The notes under the pieces are model-generated. The model saw nothing but the letters and a program-made list of their open reading frames with translations. It was not told the origin of the DNA and did not search any database. From Variovorax boronicumulans (GTDB taxonomy: Bacteria; Pseudomonadota; Gammaproteobacteria; Burkholderiales; Burkholderiaceae_C), in contig NZ_JAAAFX010000004.1 of assembly GCF_019352895.1 (NCBI RefSeq), positions 496,001 through 560,000 on the forward strand: a stretch of DNA of 64,000 bases. Direction: 5' to 3'. Shown here one piece after another: positions 35,819-44,251 of this stretch (the first letter of the stretch is position 1; each line of letters starts with the position of its first letter). The position numbers and the translations under genes are program-made.

Positions 35819-36889
35819 GTGCCCTTGCGATCTGAAGCGACCGTCGCCGCCGACCGCAAGAACGCCTACCGCGAACAGACGCTCCGGCGCCTGCAGGCCA
35901 CGGCCATCGAGATGGGTGCGACGGCGGTGCTGGGCTCGACGGTCGTGCTGCTGGCGCGGCTGCTGGTCCCCACGCCGGAACACCTCTGGCTGCGCGTGCT
36001 GCTGCTGCCGCTGACGGCGCTCTTCGCCTACATGATCGTCCGGGCCCCATCGGTGCGGGCCTACGGCGCCGCCTGCATGGCCACCATTGCCACGGTCAGC
36101 TTCAACAGCTACCTGGGTGCGCTGGGCACCGACCAACCGCTGATCTACTTCCTGCCGGCGGCGACCATCGTCGTGCTCGCCACCAGCTTCTTCTGGATCA
36201 CGCTGGGCCAATGGATCGGTGGCGCGCTGGCCTGCTATGTCTTCTTCCTGCCCTTCGTGCTCGATCACGCAGCCAGCCGCACCGACACCGTGTTCTGCGT
36301 GCTGTTCGCGGCAATGGCCCTGGTGACCAGCTTCGTCAGCCACCTGCGCATACAGGACTTCCAGCGCCGCGCCTTCGACCAGGAATGCCGGCTGGCCGAG
36401 TTGTCCCTCACCGACACGCTGACCGGCGCGCTCAGCCGGGCCGAGTTCCTGCGGCAGGCCGACAAGGCCGCGCTTCGGGCCCGTGCGTCGGCCGCGTCGC
36501 TCACGCTGCTGTACCTGGACATCGACCATTTCAAGCGCCTCAACGACGGCCACGGCCATGCGGCCGGCGACGCCGTGCTGCGCGGCATGTCCGAGGTGCT
36601 GCAGCAGGCATTGCGCGACAGCGACGTGTTCGGCCGCTTGGGCGGCGAGGAGTTCTGCGTGCTGCTGCCCGATCAGGACGAACACCGGGCCCTGGCCCTG
36701 GCGAACCGCCTGCGCACCCTGCTGGCCGCGGTGCCGCGGCCCGACGGGCAGTTGACGGTCTCGGCCGGCATTGCCGGCCTGCGCGAGGGCGAATCCGTCG
36801 CGCAGACGCTGCACCGCGCGGATCTCGCGATGCTCAGGGCCAAGCAGGCGGGGCGCGATACGGTGTGCGTGGCGCAGGACGGCGACTGA
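35819..36889 (+). CDS. Membrane-anchored GGDEF diguanylate cyclase
   Basis: The product has 356 residues. The N-terminal ~175 residues contain about six membrane segments with no recognised sensor domain. The GGDEF domain (~195-350) has LTGALSRAEF, LLYLDIDHFKRLNDGHGHAAGD and the active-site GGEEF at 275-279. An intact inhibitory site RDSD sits five residues before it (266-269), so the enzyme should make c-di-GMP from GTP and be limited by product. The start is a GTG at 35819; no ATG gives a sensible N-terminus. It stands alone between the aldarate locus and a LysE gene, and c-di-GMP commonly controls adhesins and biofilm, but a link to the giant adhesin is speculation. Confidence 0.9.
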   Translation: MPLRSEATVAADRKNAYREQTLRRLQATAIEMGATAVLGSTVVLLARLLVPTPEHLWLRVLLLPLTALFAYMIVRAPSVRAYGAACMATIATVSFNSYLGALGTDQPLIYFLPAATIVVLATSFFWITLGQWIGGALACYVFFLPFVLDHAASRTDTVFCVLFAAMALVTSFVSHLRIQDFQRRAFDQECRLAELSLTDTLTGALSRAEFLRQADKAALRARASAASLTLLYLDIDHFKRLNDGHGHAAGDAVLRGMSEVLQQALRDSDVFGRLGGEEFCVLLPDQDEHRALALANRLRTLLAAVPRPDGQLTVSAGIAGLREGESVAQTLHRADLAMLRAKQAGRDTVCVAQDGD

Positions 36890-37250
36890 CGAGGGGTGCT
36901 CCCGGCTGGGGCGCGGCGCAGACACTGCCGCCAGGTCAGAAGCCAGGTGCCCTGTCTGGACAAGTGACCGTCGACATGGAGAACCATCAGATCCAATGGA
37001 TTTCGCAACGTGTCGAAGTGTGTGTTTTTCGCGTGGAGGGGGCCGCACCCGAAAACGTGTAGGCGACCTTGGTTGACGCCCGGCGCCTGTGTCAGGGTGA
37101 CGTTCTCCGGCGTCTGGATCCGCCACTGGCCCGTCTGGCGCCAACACGGCACGGATCACCGTGTCGACGGCATGCGGCCCGCCCGATGCGCCGCGGCGAC
37201 GCACGCTCAGGTGCCTGCGGACGACCGTCGCGGCCGAATCAGGCCCTGCT
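36890..37250. other. Intergenic stretch with no recognised feature
   Basis: Between the convergent diguanylate cyclase and LysE genes there are 361 bases. Short open frames exist on both strands but none has a recognisable domain, a plausible start with ribosome binding site, or protein-like composition. No clear terminator hairpin was found. Confidence 0.5.
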
Positions 37251-37880
37251 TCAGCGCTGCTGGACGGCCACCTTCAGGCCGAGGCCGATGAAGATCGTGC
37301 CGACGATCTTTCCCTTCCAGCGGTTCAGCCAGGCGAGCCGGCCCAGCACGCGGCCCAGGGGGCGCACGGACAGCGCGAGCAGGGTGGAATAGAGCGCGCT
37401 CAGTGCGACGAAGATCAGGCCCAGGACAGCGAACTGCGCGAAGGTCGACCCGTGCCCCGGATGCACGAACTGCGGCAGGAAGGCAAGGAAGAACAACGCC
37501 GTCTTCGGGTTCAACACCTCGGCGGGAATGGCTTGCAGGAAGGCCTGTTTCGCGGTGACACGGGGCCGCACTGCTTCGACTTGCGGATCACCGGCCTTCT
37601 CGAGGAGTGCCTGGACGCCCAGCCAGATCAGGTAGCCCGCACCGACGAGCTTGACGATGTTGAAGGCCAGTGCCGATGTCATCAGGATCGCCGACAGGCC
37701 CACGGCGGCGGCCATGGCATGGACAAAGTCGCCGCAGGCGATGCCCAGGCCCGTCGCGATGCCGACGGAACGCCCGCCTTGCGCGGTTCGCATGAAGACC
37801 AGCAGCACGGCCGGCCCCGGGATCAGGAACAGGCCGATCACGACGGCGGTATAGGACACGAGGGTGGACAGTTCGAACAT
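37251..37880 (-). CDS. LysE/RhtB-family amino acid exporter
   Basis: This 209-residue inner-membrane protein has five to six predicted helices and the LysE/RhtB hallmark near the N-terminus: YTAVVIGLFLIPGPAVLLVF, followed by AQGGRSVGIATGLGIACGDF. KQAFLQAIPAEVLNPKTALFFLAFLPQFV (in two parts) is the other conserved block. It exports amino acids or related small metabolites by proton exchange; the substrate is not predictable. The ATG at 37880 matches the usual N-terminus of the family (MFELSTLVSY). It is transcribed alone, convergent with the cyclase gene. Confidence 0.9.
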   Translation of the reverse strand: MFELSTLVSYTAVVIGLFLIPGPAVLLVFMRTAQGGRSVGIATGLGIACGDFVHAMAAAVGLSAILMTSALAFNIVKLVGAGYLIWLGVQALLEKAGDPQVEAVRPRVTAKQAFLQAIPAEVLNPKTALFFLAFLPQFVHPGHGSTFAQFAVLGLIFVALSALYSTLLALSVRPLGRVLGRLAWLNRWKGKIVGTIFIGLGLKVAVQQR

Positions 37881-38035
37881 GGCGGCTCCATCAGCTACGC
37901 AGGGCAACAGGGGCATGCTAACCATTCGCGGCACGCCTCTTGCCGCGTCGGAACCGGTCGCCTCTGGACGCCCCCGGCGGCTTTCAGCGCTTGCCGCTCA
38001 GGACCGGCGCCAGGGGGCCATCTCCCGGACCGCAC

Positions 38036-38386
38036 TCAGCTGTGCGAAAGGATGTTGACCAGTTGGCCGAAGGGGTCGCGAACGAAGAACCGGCGCACGC
38101 CCCAGGGCTCGTCCACCGGCCCGTATTCGATGGCGAAGCCCGCCGCCTTCATGCGCTGGAGTGCGACGTCCGCATCGTCCACTTCGATCGACAGGTCCGG
38201 TACGGGCGTGCCGGAGCCGCCTTCCGTGGCGAAGCTCAGCTGAACGCTCATCCGGACCTGGGAGCCATAGGTTCGTATCCAGCCATGGTCCATCAGAAGC
38301 TCGAGCCCCAGGACGTCCTGATAGAAGGACCGCGCCCGGTCGAGATCGAGCGCCTTGACATTGATGACCACTCTTTTGACTTGCAA
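38036..38386 (-). CDS. VOC (glyoxalase/bleomycin-resistance) family protein, TTG start
   Basis: The product has 116 residues, the usual size for a single-chain VOC protein. The start is read as TTG at 38386 because AAGGAG lies six bases upstream and the protein then begins QVKRVVINVKALDLDRARSF, as homologues do. Longer in-frame starts run into the neighbouring gene. Visible elements are the first beta-alpha-beta unit (VINVKALDLDRARSFYQDVLGLEL) and the second (PDLSIEVDDADVALQRMKAAGF, then FFVRDPFGQLVNILSH) with a possible metal-ligand Glu/His set. The substrate is unknown. It sits 17 bp after a small membrane protein gene and is probably co-transcribed. Confidence 0.82.
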   Translation of the reverse strand: MQVKRVVINVKALDLDRARSFYQDVLGLELLMDHGWIRTYGSQVRMSVQLSFATEGGSGTPVPDLSIEVDDADVALQRMKAAGFAIEYGPVDEPWGVRRFFVRDPFGQLVNILSHS

Positions 38387-38403
38387 TCTTGGCTCCTTCA
38401 CAT

Positions 38404-38760
38404 CTAGCGCAGGAACCAGATCTTGAGCGTCACGTAGATCGCATAGCCCAGGCCCAGCACCATCCACAACAGGAAGAACATGTTGGCCCAGTAGTCGGCC
38501 GCATGGGCCGCGAGGGTGTATATCTGCCCATGGCAGCCTTTGCCGAGGCATTGAATCTCGCGCCGGATCAAGGCGCGCAACAAGGAGAAGAAGAGCACGC
38601 AGAGCACCCCCGACACCAGCAGCAGCCCGAGCGGGCCCATCATCCCTTCGGTGAGTTCACCGCGCTCATCGCGATAGCCCTTGCGGATCAGCCGCTGCCC
38701 GAACCGGTACCAGGCGAATCCGAGCAGGAGCATCAACGCGTAATAGAAGACTTGTCGCAT
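38404..38760 (-). CDS. Small membrane protein of unknown function
   Basis: The product has 118 residues. Three hydrophobic segments are seen: VFYYALMLLLGFAWYRFG, MGPLGLLLVSGVLCVLFFSLL and ANMFFLLWMVLGLGYAIYVTL. A CLGKGCHG pair of cysteines lies in the loop before the last helix and could bind metal or form a disulphide. No family was recognised. The ATG at 38760 is the first that gives a membrane-type N-terminus; no strong ribosome binding site is visible. It precedes the VOC gene on the same strand. Confidence 0.7.
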   Translation of the reverse strand: MRQVFYYALMLLLGFAWYRFGQRLIRKGYRDERGELTEGMMGPLGLLLVSGVLCVLFFSLLRALIRREIQCLGKGCHGQIYTLAAHAADYWANMFFLLWMVLGLGYAIYVTLKIWFLR

Positions 38761-38956
38761 GTCGTCGCTTGCACCAAGGCAGCAGAGTTCGTCGCGACGA
38801 ATGGTATCCGGCCGCACGCAGTGCCTCGATGGCGTCCTCCATCGATCCACGCCACCGGCGTCTGCGGCCCGGCCGCCCGGCGCCGACGGCGTCGCGTCAT
38901 GCGTCGGATGCTAGGCTGCGTGCTTTCGCATCCACACACCGAGAGGGGCGTTTGAA

Positions 38957-39340
38957 ATGGGCACGTGGTCTACCGACAGCTTTGGCAACGACGATGCGCT
39001 GGACTGGTTTGGCGAACTGCGCGAAGCCCCCAGCGCGCTGCCGTTCATCCAGCAGACCTTGGCTTCCGGCTCGACGGAAAGCGTCGTCGCCGCCGGCGCG
39101 GTGCTGGCATTGCTCAACGGCAGCGACGGCGCCGACCTGCACCCGGACGTGGCCGAGTGGTGTGCCGGAAAGGCGGCACCGCCGGCCGCGCTCAAGCAAG
39201 CCGCCATCGATGCGCTCCAGGCCATCCTCGACGACCCGGAAGCGGACGGACACGACACCTGGGCGGAGCTGGGCGAGGACGATGAAGACTACCGCGCCTG
39301 GCTCTCGAACCTGAGGCACATCCAGGCCGGACTCCGGTAG
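38957..39340 (+). CDS. DUF4259 domain protein
   Basis: The 127-residue acidic cytoplasmic protein opens with MGTWSTDSFGNDDALDWFGEL, the signature of DUF4259 (MGTWGxxxFxNDDALDW). The remainder is helical with an aspartate-rich tail (AILDDPEADGHDTWAELGEDDEDYRAWL, in two parts). GAGGGG precedes the ATG. The function of the family is unknown; members are often single genes. It is a single gene here, upstream of the quinone reductase but separated by about 150 bp. Confidence 0.85.
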   Translation: MGTWSTDSFGNDDALDWFGELREAPSALPFIQQTLASGSTESVVAAGAVLALLNGSDGADLHPDVAEWCAGKAAPPAALKQAAIDALQAILDDPEADGHDTWAELGEDDEDYRAWLSNLRHIQAGLR

Positions 39341-39492
39341 GGCGTCGGTTCGCGCGCCGGAAGGCCTGCCGGGCCCCAAGCACACACCGGCAAGTCCTGC
39401 AAGAATTCGGCCCATCCCCGAGGGACCGAGGCCTGCCGTCGACACCTGACGAAGACAGGCGCCGGCCATTCCACCACAGGAGCGAATCTTCC

Positions 39493-40473
39493 ATGACCGT
39501 TGCACACGCCATCCGGCTCACAGAATTCGGCGGACCGGAGGTCATGCGCCTCGAACGGCTCGACCTGCCGCCGCCCTCCCCGGGCGAAGTCCAGCTGCGC
39601 CAGACCGCGATCGGCTTCAACTACATCGACATCTACCAGCGCGCCGGCAAGTACCCGCTGCCGACACCGACCGGGCTCGGGCATGAAGCCGCCGGCGTGG
39701 TGGAAGCCCTGGGCGCGGACGTGAGCGACCTGGCGGTGGGCGACCACGTCGTCTACATGAACGCCGGTGTGGGCGCCTACGCGGACCGGCGCAATGTCGC
39801 GGCCAGCAAGCTGGTGAAGATTCCGGCCGGCATCGGCGACGAGGACGCCGCAGCCGTGTTCTTCAAGGCCATGACGGCGCAGTACCTGGTGAAGAAGACC
39901 CACGCCGTGCAGCCGGGCGACGTGGTGCTGGTCCACGCCGCGGCGGGCGGCGTCGGGCAGATCCTCAGCGGCTGGGCCAAGGCGCTGGGCGCCACCGTGA
40001 TCGGCACCGCCGGTTCGCCGGCCAAGTGCGCGGCGGCGCTGGCCGCCGGCTGCGACGCTGCGATCGACTATTCACAGCCCGACTGGGTGGCCCAGGTCCT
40101 AGCGGCCATGGACGGACGCAAGGCACGCGTGGTCTATGACTCGGTGGCCCGGCACACCTTCATGGGGTCGCTGGATTGCACGGCGCCTTTCGGCCTGGTG
40201 GTGCTCTTCGGCGCGGCGTCGGGGCCTGCACCCGCCATCGATCCCGAGCTGCTGAACAAGAAGGGCTGCCTGTTCCTCACGCGACCGTCCGTGTTTCCGC
40301 ACAACGCCGACGTGGCGACCTTCCGCGCCAACGCCGCGGATGTGTTCGCCGCCATGCAGAGCGGTGCCGTGCGTGCCGCGATCGGGGCGACCTTCCGCCT
40401 CGACCAGGTGGCGGACGCCCACCGGGCCGCGGAGCGCCGCGCGAGCACCGGCGCGATCGTGCTGCGCCCCTGA
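39493..40473 (+). CDS. qor: Quinone oxidoreductase (NADPH:quinone reductase, zinc-free MDR)
   Basis: This 326-residue protein of the zinc-independent medium-chain reductase type matches E. coli QorA in length and layout. Features are IRLTEFGGPEVMRLERLDLP at the N-terminus, the Tyr-containing FNYIDIYQRAGKYPLP, the substrate-domain LGHEAAGVVEALG, and the nucleotide fold motif VLVHAAAGGVGQIL (AAxGGVG) typical of NADPH users. No catalytic Zn cysteines are present. It probably carries out one-electron quinone reduction or general enone reduction in stress defence. It has a GGAG site and stands alone. Confidence 0.9.
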   Translation: MTVAHAIRLTEFGGPEVMRLERLDLPPPSPGEVQLRQTAIGFNYIDIYQRAGKYPLPTPTGLGHEAAGVVEALGADVSDLAVGDHVVYMNAGVGAYADRRNVAASKLVKIPAGIGDEDAAAVFFKAMTAQYLVKKTHAVQPGDVVLVHAAAGGVGQILSGWAKALGATVIGTAGSPAKCAAALAAGCDAAIDYSQPDWVAQVLAAMDGRKARVVYDSVARHTFMGSLDCTAPFGLVVLFGAASGPAPAIDPELLNKKGCLFLTRPSVFPHNADVATFRANAADVFAAMQSGAVRAAIGATFRLDQVADAHRAAERRASTGAIVLRP

Positions 40474-40532
40474 GGATGCATGCCCGGCGTGCACGAGGCG
40501 CCGGCGTTCCCTCCGGTTGCGCAATGCAGGGC

Positions 40533-40718
40533 CTAGCGTCGCTTGCGCACCCACCCGAACCAGATGCACACCCCCACCGGGATGCCCAGCGTGAGCCAAG
40601 CCAGCATGTCGCCCGCGCCGCCGTCGCTGAACAGCGCGGAGATCAGGCCCACGGTGGTCAACAGGCCCATCACCAGGGGCCAGCCCCAGAGCCGCCAGAA
40701 AGCGTGACGCGGGTTCAT
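40533..40718 (-). CDS. Small membrane protein of a siderophore-uptake operon
   Basis: The product has 61 residues with two hydrophobic segments (PLVMGLLTTVGLISALF and MLAWLTLGIPVGVCIWFGW) and a basic tail (VRKRR). Its ATG at 40718 overlaps the stop of the PepSY gene by four bases (ATGA), so it is translated with it. No named family was assigned; small two-helix proteins are common beside PepSY proteins in iron-uptake clusters. A role as accessory to the PepSY membrane protein is inferred from coupling only. Confidence 0.75.
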   Translation of the reverse strand: MNPRHAFWRLWGWPLVMGLLTTVGLISALFSDGGAGDMLAWLTLGIPVGVCIWFGWVRKRR

Positions 40719-41899
40719 GGGCGGCGCTCCTTCAGCACGGCGGCGGCTTGCTGTGGCTGCTGCGGCGACGGCGCCCCGGCCTCCCTTGCCTTCGGCAGCG
40801 GCACGCTGTTGCCGCGCTTGAGCCAGAGATAGAGGCCGCTGCCCAGCACGATGATGGTGGCGATGTCGAGCAGCGCCCAGAGGATCTGCATCGGCATGCC
40901 GCCGTAGTCGCCGAAGTGCAGCGGCTGCGACACCAGCAGCGCCGTCAGGTACCAGGGCAGCTTGGGCGCCGCGCTCACCTCGGCGGTCTTGGCGTCGACC
41001 AGCACCGGCTGCAGCAGCTTCGAGGTGAAGGGCTCGTTGCCCTTGAGGAACACCGTCGTGTGGTGCGGGCTCGAGAAGGCGGTGCCCGGGAAGGCGATGA
41101 AGGACAGCTTGGAATGCGGTGCGACGGCGTAGGCCGCATCCAGCGATTTCTGCACCGAGGCCCGCTCGCCCACCGTCACCACCGGCTGGTCCTTGTAGGG
41201 CGCGAGCAGCGCGCTCAGCTGGTCGTACTGCCAGTACTTGATCACCAGGTCGGCCCAGGTGTTGATCATGCCGGTGGAGCCCACCACGAAGGCCCAGACC
41301 AGCGTGACGACGCCCAGCAGATTGTGCAGGTCCAGCCACTTGAGGCGCGGGCGCTTCTCGCGGCGCACGGTGCCGAACTCGAGCTTGCGCATGAAGGGCG
41401 CGTAGAGCACCACGCCCGAGACGATGGCCACCAGCAGCAGCAGGCCCATGAAGCCCAGGAACAGCTTGCCCGGCAGCCCCGCGAACAGGTCGACGTGCAG
41501 CTTGAACATCACGTACATGAAGCCCTCGTCGAACTTGGGCTGCGCCAGCACCTCGCCCGTGCGCGCGTCGACCGCCACCGACTTGAAGTCCTCGGTGGGG
41601 GCGGGCGTGGGCGTGAGCGTGACGAACCACAGGCCGTCGTCGTCCTCCGGCTGCGAGACGAACTGCACCACGCGATCGGGGTGCTTCGACTTCGCGACCT
41701 CGAGCACGCGGTCGAGGCTCACGCGCGGCGTGCTGGCTGGCATCTTCGGGGCCTCGATCTCGGTGCCCAGCAGGTGGCCGATCTCGTGGTGGAAGATCAG
41801 CGGCAGCCCGGTGAGGCACAGCAGCAGCATGAACACGGTGCAGACCAGGCTGCTCCACTTGTGGACCCAGGCCCAGGTCTTGATTCTTCGGCTGTTCAT
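40715..41899 (-). CDS. PepSY-associated TM protein, probable ferric-siderophore reductase type
   Basis: This 394-residue inner-membrane protein of the PiuB/PepSY_TM type has four membrane helices: WSSLVCTVFMLLLCLTGLPL, FLGFMGLLLLVAIVSGVVLY, LLGVVTLVWAFVVGSTGMI and a final one near ILWALLDIATIIVLGSGLYL. Histidines in WVHKW, IFHHEIGH, LHNLLG and LHFGDYG could ligate haem. PepSY-like periplasmic segments lie between the helices. The gene follows the TonB-dependent receptor gene with a 29-bp gap and is under the same Fur-type promoter. It probably reduces or handles the imported ferric siderophore. Confidence 0.88.
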   Translation of the reverse strand: MNSRRIKTWAWVHKWSSLVCTVFMLLLCLTGLPLIFHHEIGHLLGTEIEAPKMPASTPRVSLDRVLEVAKSKHPDRVVQFVSQPEDDDGLWFVTLTPTPAPTEDFKSVAVDARTGEVLAQPKFDEGFMYVMFKLHVDLFAGLPGKLFLGFMGLLLLVAIVSGVVLYAPFMRKLEFGTVRREKRPRLKWLDLHNLLGVVTLVWAFVVGSTGMINTWADLVIKYWQYDQLSALLAPYKDQPVVTVGERASVQKSLDAAYAVAPHSKLSFIAFPGTAFSSPHHTTVFLKGNEPFTSKLLQPVLVDAKTAEVSAAPKLPWYLTALLVSQPLHFGDYGGMPMQILWALLDIATIIVLGSGLYLWLKRGNSVPLPKAREAGAPSPQQPQQAAAVLKERRP

Positions 41900-41928
41900 C
41901 GTGGTCTTTTTTGTCGTTCAGTCGCGGA

Positions 41929-44013
41929 TCAGAAACGGTAGGTGGCGCTGACCACCACCTCCCGGCCCTTGCCGTACCAGCAGTCGCCGCGCGCCAGGCA
42001 GGTGCTGAAGTAGGTCTTGTCGGTGGCGTTGTTCACATTGAGCGCATAGCGCCACTGGGCGGTGTCGTAGGCCAGCACGAAGTCGAGCAAGGCCACGCTC
42101 GGGATGTTCGGACCGTAGCCACCGCCCGAAGTGTCGCGGAAATTGCTCAGGTAGCGCACGCCCGCGCCCACCGAGAAGCCGGTCGTGCCGGCGAGCGCGA
42201 AGCGGTACTTGGCCCAGACGCTGGCCTGGTTCTTCGGCAGGCCTTCGAGCTGCGCGTCGGCGTCGGTATAGGTGTAGTTCGCGATCAGGTCGAGGTCGCG
42301 GCCGATCGAGCCCTTGGCCTCGAGCTCGACGCCCCTGTTCTTCGTCTCGCCCAGCTGGGTGAAGACACCCGGCATCGGCTGGAGGATCTGGTTCTTCTCG
42401 CGCAGGTCGTAGACCGCGGCGCTGAAGGCCATCGCACGCTCCTTGGGCTCGTACTTGACGCCGACTTCCCACTGCTCGCCGCGCAGCGGCTTGAAGGTCT
42501 GGCCCATGGCCGCCGCCTGCGGCGTGAAGGACTCGGCGTAGCTGAGGTAGGGCGAGAAGCCCGAGGGCAGCCCATACATCACGCCGAAGCGCTTGGTGGT
42601 GGCGCTGGTGGTCTGGTCCTCGCTGCCGGCCGCGCCCGACACCGCACGGTCATGGCGCAGGCCGGCCAGGAAGATCCACTGCTTCCACTTGATCTGGTCC
42701 TGCGCATAGACGCCCATGTTGCGCTGGGTGGTGCGCGGCAGGTCGGTGCGCACGGGCTCGACGAAGTTGCCGTAGACCGGCGCGTAGGCATCGATCGCCC
42801 CATAGAGCGCCCCGCTCGCGACGTTCTCGGTCTGGCGCGAGAAGTCGGCGCCCAGCAGCAGCGTGTGCTGCACCTCGCCGGTGGCGAAGTGCGCCTCGGC
42901 ATGATTGTCGAGCGCCGCGATGCGGTTGCGCGTGGCCGAGCTGTCGGTCACGCGGCCCAGCAGGCGCTTGTTGACCGGGTCCAGGCCCCAGCCGCCGGTG
43001 ATCGTGAAGAAGTCGCCGTAGTGGTAGCGGTTGTCGTTCTCGTTCTGCGCCAGGCGGAAGTTCTGGCGCACCGTCCAGGTGTCGTTGAACTTGTGCTCGA
43101 ACAGCCAGCCGAAGGTCTTGCGCTCGCTGTTGTAGTAGTCGCCGGGCTCGCCGATGAAGCGGCTCGCGGGAATGCGGCCGTTGGGGTTGGGCAGGATGGT
43201 GCCTTCCCAGGGCAGGAACTGCGAGCTCGAGCCGGTCTTGTCCTTCTGCCACAGCGCCTGCAGTGTGAGCGAGGTGGCGGCGCTGGGCCGCCAGGTCAGC
43301 GAAGGCGCGATCAGGCTGCGGTCGTCGGGCACGAAGTCGACCTGCGTGTCGGCATGGCGGTGCAGCGCGATCAGCCGGTAGGACCAGTCGCCGTCCGCGC
43401 TCAGCGCGCCGGTCAGGTCGGCCTGGACCTGCTTGCGGCCCCAGCTGCCGAACTGCACGCCGACCTCGCGCTGCGTCTCGGTCTGCGGCCGTTTGCTGAC
43501 CATGTTGACGATGCCGGCCGCGGTGCCCGAGCCGAACAGCATGCCCGCCGGGCCGCGCAGCACCTCGAGCCGCTCCAGCGTGTAGGGCTCGGTGCGCGTG
43601 GTGCTGGTGTAGTAGCCATAGGCCTGGCGCAGGCCGTCGAGGTAGACGTCGGGGCTGGTGCCACGCACGCGCACCGAGTCGGTCCGCGCATCGAGGCCGT
43701 AAGCATCGGAGCGCACGCCGGCGGCATAGCCCAGCGCATCCTGCAGGCTGGTCGCGCCCTGGTCGACGATCTGGTCGCGGGTCACGACGGTGACGGCCTG
43801 CGGCGTCTCGGCCAGCGGCGTGTCGGTCTTGGTCGCGGTGGCGGCGTTCTTCGCACGGTAGCCGATCACCGCCGAGGTGGCGGTCTCGCGCTCGGTGTTG
43901 GCGTCGACACGCACCTCGGGCAGGGTCTGGCTTGCGCCTTGCGCGGTGGCCTGCAGCGACAGCAGGCCCAGTGCGAGGGAAAGCGTCGAGCGACGGGCGA
44001 AATGTGGCGTCAT
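41929..44013 (-). CDS. TonB-dependent siderophore receptor
   Basis: The product has 694 residues: a signal peptide (RRSTLSLALGLLSLQATAQG), a probable TonB box region (LPEVRVDA), a plug domain (ETPQAVTVVTRDQIVDQGATSLQDAL in parts, RVRGTSPDVYLDGLRQ, LEVLRGPAGMLFGSGTAAGIVNMVSKRP in parts) and a 22-stranded barrel ending in ATYRF with the terminal aromatic. There is no N-terminal STN signalling domain, so it is a simple transducer-less receptor. A Cys pair in STCLARGDCWYG near the C-terminus is shared with ferrichrome-type receptors. The ATG at 44013 lies 22 bp from a Fur-like box. It imports a ferric siderophore whose identity is unknown. Confidence 0.93.
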   Translation of the reverse strand: MTPHFARRSTLSLALGLLSLQATAQGASQTLPEVRVDANTERETATSAVIGYRAKNAATATKTDTPLAETPQAVTVVTRDQIVDQGATSLQDALGYAAGVRSDAYGLDARTDSVRVRGTSPDVYLDGLRQAYGYYTSTTRTEPYTLERLEVLRGPAGMLFGSGTAAGIVNMVSKRPQTETQREVGVQFGSWGRKQVQADLTGALSADGDWSYRLIALHRHADTQVDFVPDDRSLIAPSLTWRPSAATSLTLQALWQKDKTGSSSQFLPWEGTILPNPNGRIPASRFIGEPGDYYNSERKTFGWLFEHKFNDTWTVRQNFRLAQNENDNRYHYGDFFTITGGWGLDPVNKRLLGRVTDSSATRNRIAALDNHAEAHFATGEVQHTLLLGADFSRQTENVASGALYGAIDAYAPVYGNFVEPVRTDLPRTTQRNMGVYAQDQIKWKQWIFLAGLRHDRAVSGAAGSEDQTTSATTKRFGVMYGLPSGFSPYLSYAESFTPQAAAMGQTFKPLRGEQWEVGVKYEPKERAMAFSAAVYDLREKNQILQPMPGVFTQLGETKNRGVELEAKGSIGRDLDLIANYTYTDADAQLEGLPKNQASVWAKYRFALAGTTGFSVGAGVRYLSNFRDTSGGGYGPNIPSVALLDFVLAYDTAQWRYALNVNNATDKTYFSTCLARGDCWYGKGREVVVSATYRF

Positions 44014-44034
44014 GCGAATCGTCACCAATATTGA

Positions 44035-44053
44035 AATGAGAAAGATTCGCATT
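44035..44053 (-). promoter_or_regulatory. Fur-box-like operator of the siderophore receptor gene
   Basis: The forward strand reads AATGAGAAAGATTCGCATT. It fits the AATGAGAATnATTCTCATT type of Fur box with inverted GAGAA/TTCGC arms. It lies 22 bp before the receptor start, so iron-bound Fur would block transcription of the receptor, PepSY and small membrane protein genes. Confidence 0.65.
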
Positions 44054-44251
44054 CTATCCAGCGGTCCGCCCACCGCGGCCCTGCGCACGCCGAAGCGTTG
44101 CGCGTACGCCTCAACGGCTCAGAATGTGTGCAGGAGCCGTCGCGAGCGCGCCGCGCCAGCCAGAGTGAGGTTCCGGAGCGCAACCGCATGCCCGCGCGCC
44201 GAGCACCGCAGATGCGGGATCGGCGTGCGCAGCAGGCTCCTTCGCACGTTC

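Noticed and set aside
36890..37250. Short open frames between the cyclase and LysE genes as small genes.
   Set aside because: No plausible start, domain or composition supports any of them.
37161..38243. A 360-codon plus-strand open frame.
   Set aside because: Antisense to the LysE and VOC genes; no domain.
41911..44034. A 707-codon plus-strand open frame opposite the siderophore receptor.
   Set aside because: The minus-strand product has plug and barrel motifs and a Fur box; the plus product resembles nothing.
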